Source: Polluticoccus soli
GTDB lineage: Bacteria; Bacteroidota; Bacteroidia; Chitinophagales; Chitinophagaceae
Assembly: GCF_029269745.1 (NCBI RefSeq)
Contig: NZ_JARJHT010000001.1
Span: 1,116,001-1,180,000, forward strand
DNA: 64,000 nucleotides
Reading direction: 5' to 3'
Of the stretch, positions 62,707 to 64,000 are shown one piece after another (within the stretch, counting starts at the first letter, position 1; every line of letters begins with the position of its first letter). The notes under the pieces were generated by a model, which searched no databases, was not told the DNA's origin, and saw nothing but the letters and a program-made list of their open reading frames with translations. The translations under genes were made by a program, and so were the position numbers.

Positions 62707-63855
62707 ATGAACAGACTACAGGCACTGACATTATTGCTGTTATGTTTCTTTGCGCAGGGTGCGCAGGCACAGGTAACCGGCGGACAATTCGCTATGGAAT
62801 ACCTGCGATTACCCAACGCTCCGCGCATATCTGCGCTGGGTGGTATCAGCATCGCCAATCCCGATGATGATATATCGTTTGCCATGCAAAATCCGGCATT
62901 GATACGTCCCGCACTGCATACAGACCTTGGCCTGTCGTACAATAATTTCTATTCAGGCATTAGCATTGCCAACTTACAATATGCACACCATGTGTCGAAC
63001 ATCAATACATCGTTCGCACTTGGTGTGCAATATTTGAACTACGGCAGCTTTACTGCTACCGATCCTATCGGCAACCAGTACGGCACCTTCCGCGCCAACG
63101 ATTTTGCGCTGACGCTGGGTGCAGGCCGCCAATACCAGAAGCACTGGCGCTATGGTGCTGCTATCAAGTTCGCGCACTCGTCGCTGTTCGATAAATCGGC
63201 AACGGCTTTCCTGGCCGATGTTGGTGTGAACTATTACGATACTGCAACACTTTGGGACATCGGTGTAGTAGCCAAGAACATGGGTTTTATGGCTAAGAAG
63301 TACAACCCGAATAACCCCGCAGAACCGCTGCCTTTCGATCTGCAGATAGGCGTTTCAAAACGTTTTGCACACATACCACTCAGGCTGATGGCCAACATCC
63401 ACCACCTGTACGAATGGGACGTTCGCTACTCAGACCCTAACGATGTTGGCACGATCACGATCTTCAATGTGAACGATAGCGTAAACGCCACCAAGACACC
63501 TTCACACTTCGCCGACAAACTGTTCCGCCATTTCATCTTCGGCGCCGAACTGACATTGGGCAAACGTGTAACATTAAGTGCAGGCTACAACCACCTTCGT
63601 CGCGGCGAGCTGGTGATCAAAGACAAGACCGGCATGGCAGGCTTTGCATTTGGTGTGGGCGTCAACCTTAATAAATTCCAGGTGCAATATGCACGCTCTT
63701 ACTACCACATAGCCGGCGCCTACAACGAATTTGGTCTCCGCATGACGCTGAACCAGATAACGGGTATCGGCAAATTCGGCAAGCGGGTACAATGGTCAGA
63801 AACATATCCCGACTGGATGTACGAAGGCAACCAGCCTGCCCCTGCTGCTAACTAG
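62707..63855 (+). CDS. porQ: Type IX secretion system outer-membrane protein PorQ
   Basis: 382 aa. Signal peptide MNRLQALTLLLLCFFAQGAQAQ. The mature N-terminus has the PorQ signature region LPNAPRISALGGISIANPDD and ISFAMQNPALI. The rest is a FadL/PorV-like beta-barrel, ending with a soluble tail. PorQ is part of the attachment complex (PorU, PorV, PorQ, PorZ) that joins secreted cargo to lipopolysaccharide at the cell surface, so it would act on the sorting domains of proteins A-D. The length is slightly above the usual 330-350. It is 47 bp after fabI and convergent with the gene at the right edge. Confidence 0.8.
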   Translation: MNRLQALTLLLLCFFAQGAQAQVTGGQFAMEYLRLPNAPRISALGGISIANPDDDISFAMQNPALIRPALHTDLGLSYNNFYSGISIANLQYAHHVSNINTSFALGVQYLNYGSFTATDPIGNQYGTFRANDFALTLGAGRQYQKHWRYGAAIKFAHSSLFDKSATAFLADVGVNYYDTATLWDIGVVAKNMGFMAKKYNPNNPAEPLPFDLQIGVSKRFAHIPLRLMANIHHLYEWDVRYSDPNDVGTITIFNVNDSVNATKTPSHFADKLFRHFIFGAELTLGKRVTLSAGYNHLRRGELVIKDKTGMAGFAFGVGVNLNKFQVQYARSYYHIAGAYNEFGLRMTLNQITGIGKFGKRVQWSETYPDWMYEGNQPAPAAN

Positions 63856-63865
63856 CAGGAATAGG

Positions 63866-64000
63866 TTAGTTATTCGCCGAATGCGTATGGTCTTTGTCCT
63901 CGTAGTGATGCTTCGGAAAGTTGAATAAAATCGAACTCAATACCGGCAGGAAGAAAACCGCCATACTCAGTATCGAGGTAATGATATCGCCCAACACGGT
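63866..64000 (-). CDS. Membrane protein, C-terminal fragment
   Basis: The gene enters from the right edge; 44 residues and a stop are visible on the minus strand. The stretch DIITSILSMAVFFLPVLSSI is a transmembrane segment, followed by a short polar, His-rich tail (PKHHYEDKDHTHSANN). The protein cannot be identified from this part. It converges on porQ with 10 bp between the stop codons. Confidence 0.6.
   Translation of the reverse strand, partial: TVLGDIITSILSMAVFFLPVLSSILFNFPKHHYEDKDHTHSANN

Overview
The window is chromosomal DNA of a Bacteroidota bacterium, most likely from the Chitinophagia/Chitinophagaceae side. The evidence is direct. There are several type IX secretion system (T9SS) C-terminal sorting domains and a PorQ-like and a PorE-like protein. 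Promoters use the Bacteroidota -7 box TAnnTTTG instead of a classical -10, and there are many short SusC/PorT-style beta-barrels and lipoproteins. No rRNA, transposase, integrase, phage structural gene or CRISPR array is visible.

Layout. 1-13.0 kb: the N-terminal part of a TonB-dependent receptor, then housekeeping genes (D-2-hydroxyacid dehydrogenase, rsmA, pepA, pdxA), an FAD/Rieske oxidoreductase, an M16 peptidase, a nitronate monooxygenase-like protein, a DUF2130 protein and a PorE-like OmpA protein. 13.0-35.2 kb: three giant T9SS cargo proteins (1651, 2741 and 2253 aa), all on the minus strand. They consist of Ig/HYR, LamG, IPT/TIG and lectin modules and end in an almost identical C-terminal module. 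Two of them follow a small secreted protein in a two-gene cassette. 35.4-54.9 kb: mostly housekeeping genes (glyS, tig, a cobalamin adenosyltransferase, ispE, rpmI-rplT, miaA, psd, cdsA, dxs, tRNA-Leu) with a di-haem peroxidase, a response regulator, several lipoproteins and a fourth, smaller T9SS protein at 45.8-47.2 kb. 54.9-59.3 kb: an AT-richer block with an unknown lipoprotein and four outer-membrane barrel proteins. 59.3-64 kb: a Tat-exported pirin, a terminase-small-subunit-like protein carrying in-frame palindromic repeats, fabI, porQ and the end of a membrane protein.

The strongest unexplained signal lies upstream of the three giant-protein transcription units. Each has the same promoter, read on the minus strand: TTGACA, exactly 17 nt, then AATATTTG. 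Each is preceded by two to four TGTAAC repeats whose distances from TTGACA fall near multiples of 10-11 bp. In two of the three, the leader then carries a 9-bp hairpin plus U-tract about 100 nt after the expected transcription start, well before the start codon, which looks like an attenuator. Together these suggest a dedicated regulon for giant surface adhesins. The proteins share repeats and tails that are nearly identical at the DNA level, so the coding sequences also appear to be recombining.

Functional links: PorQ and the PorE-like protein belong to the machinery that would export and anchor the giant proteins. Dxs and IspE supply isoprenoids, Psd and CdsA make phospholipids, and FabI makes fatty acids. 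All functional calls come from reading motifs by eye; no database search was run.
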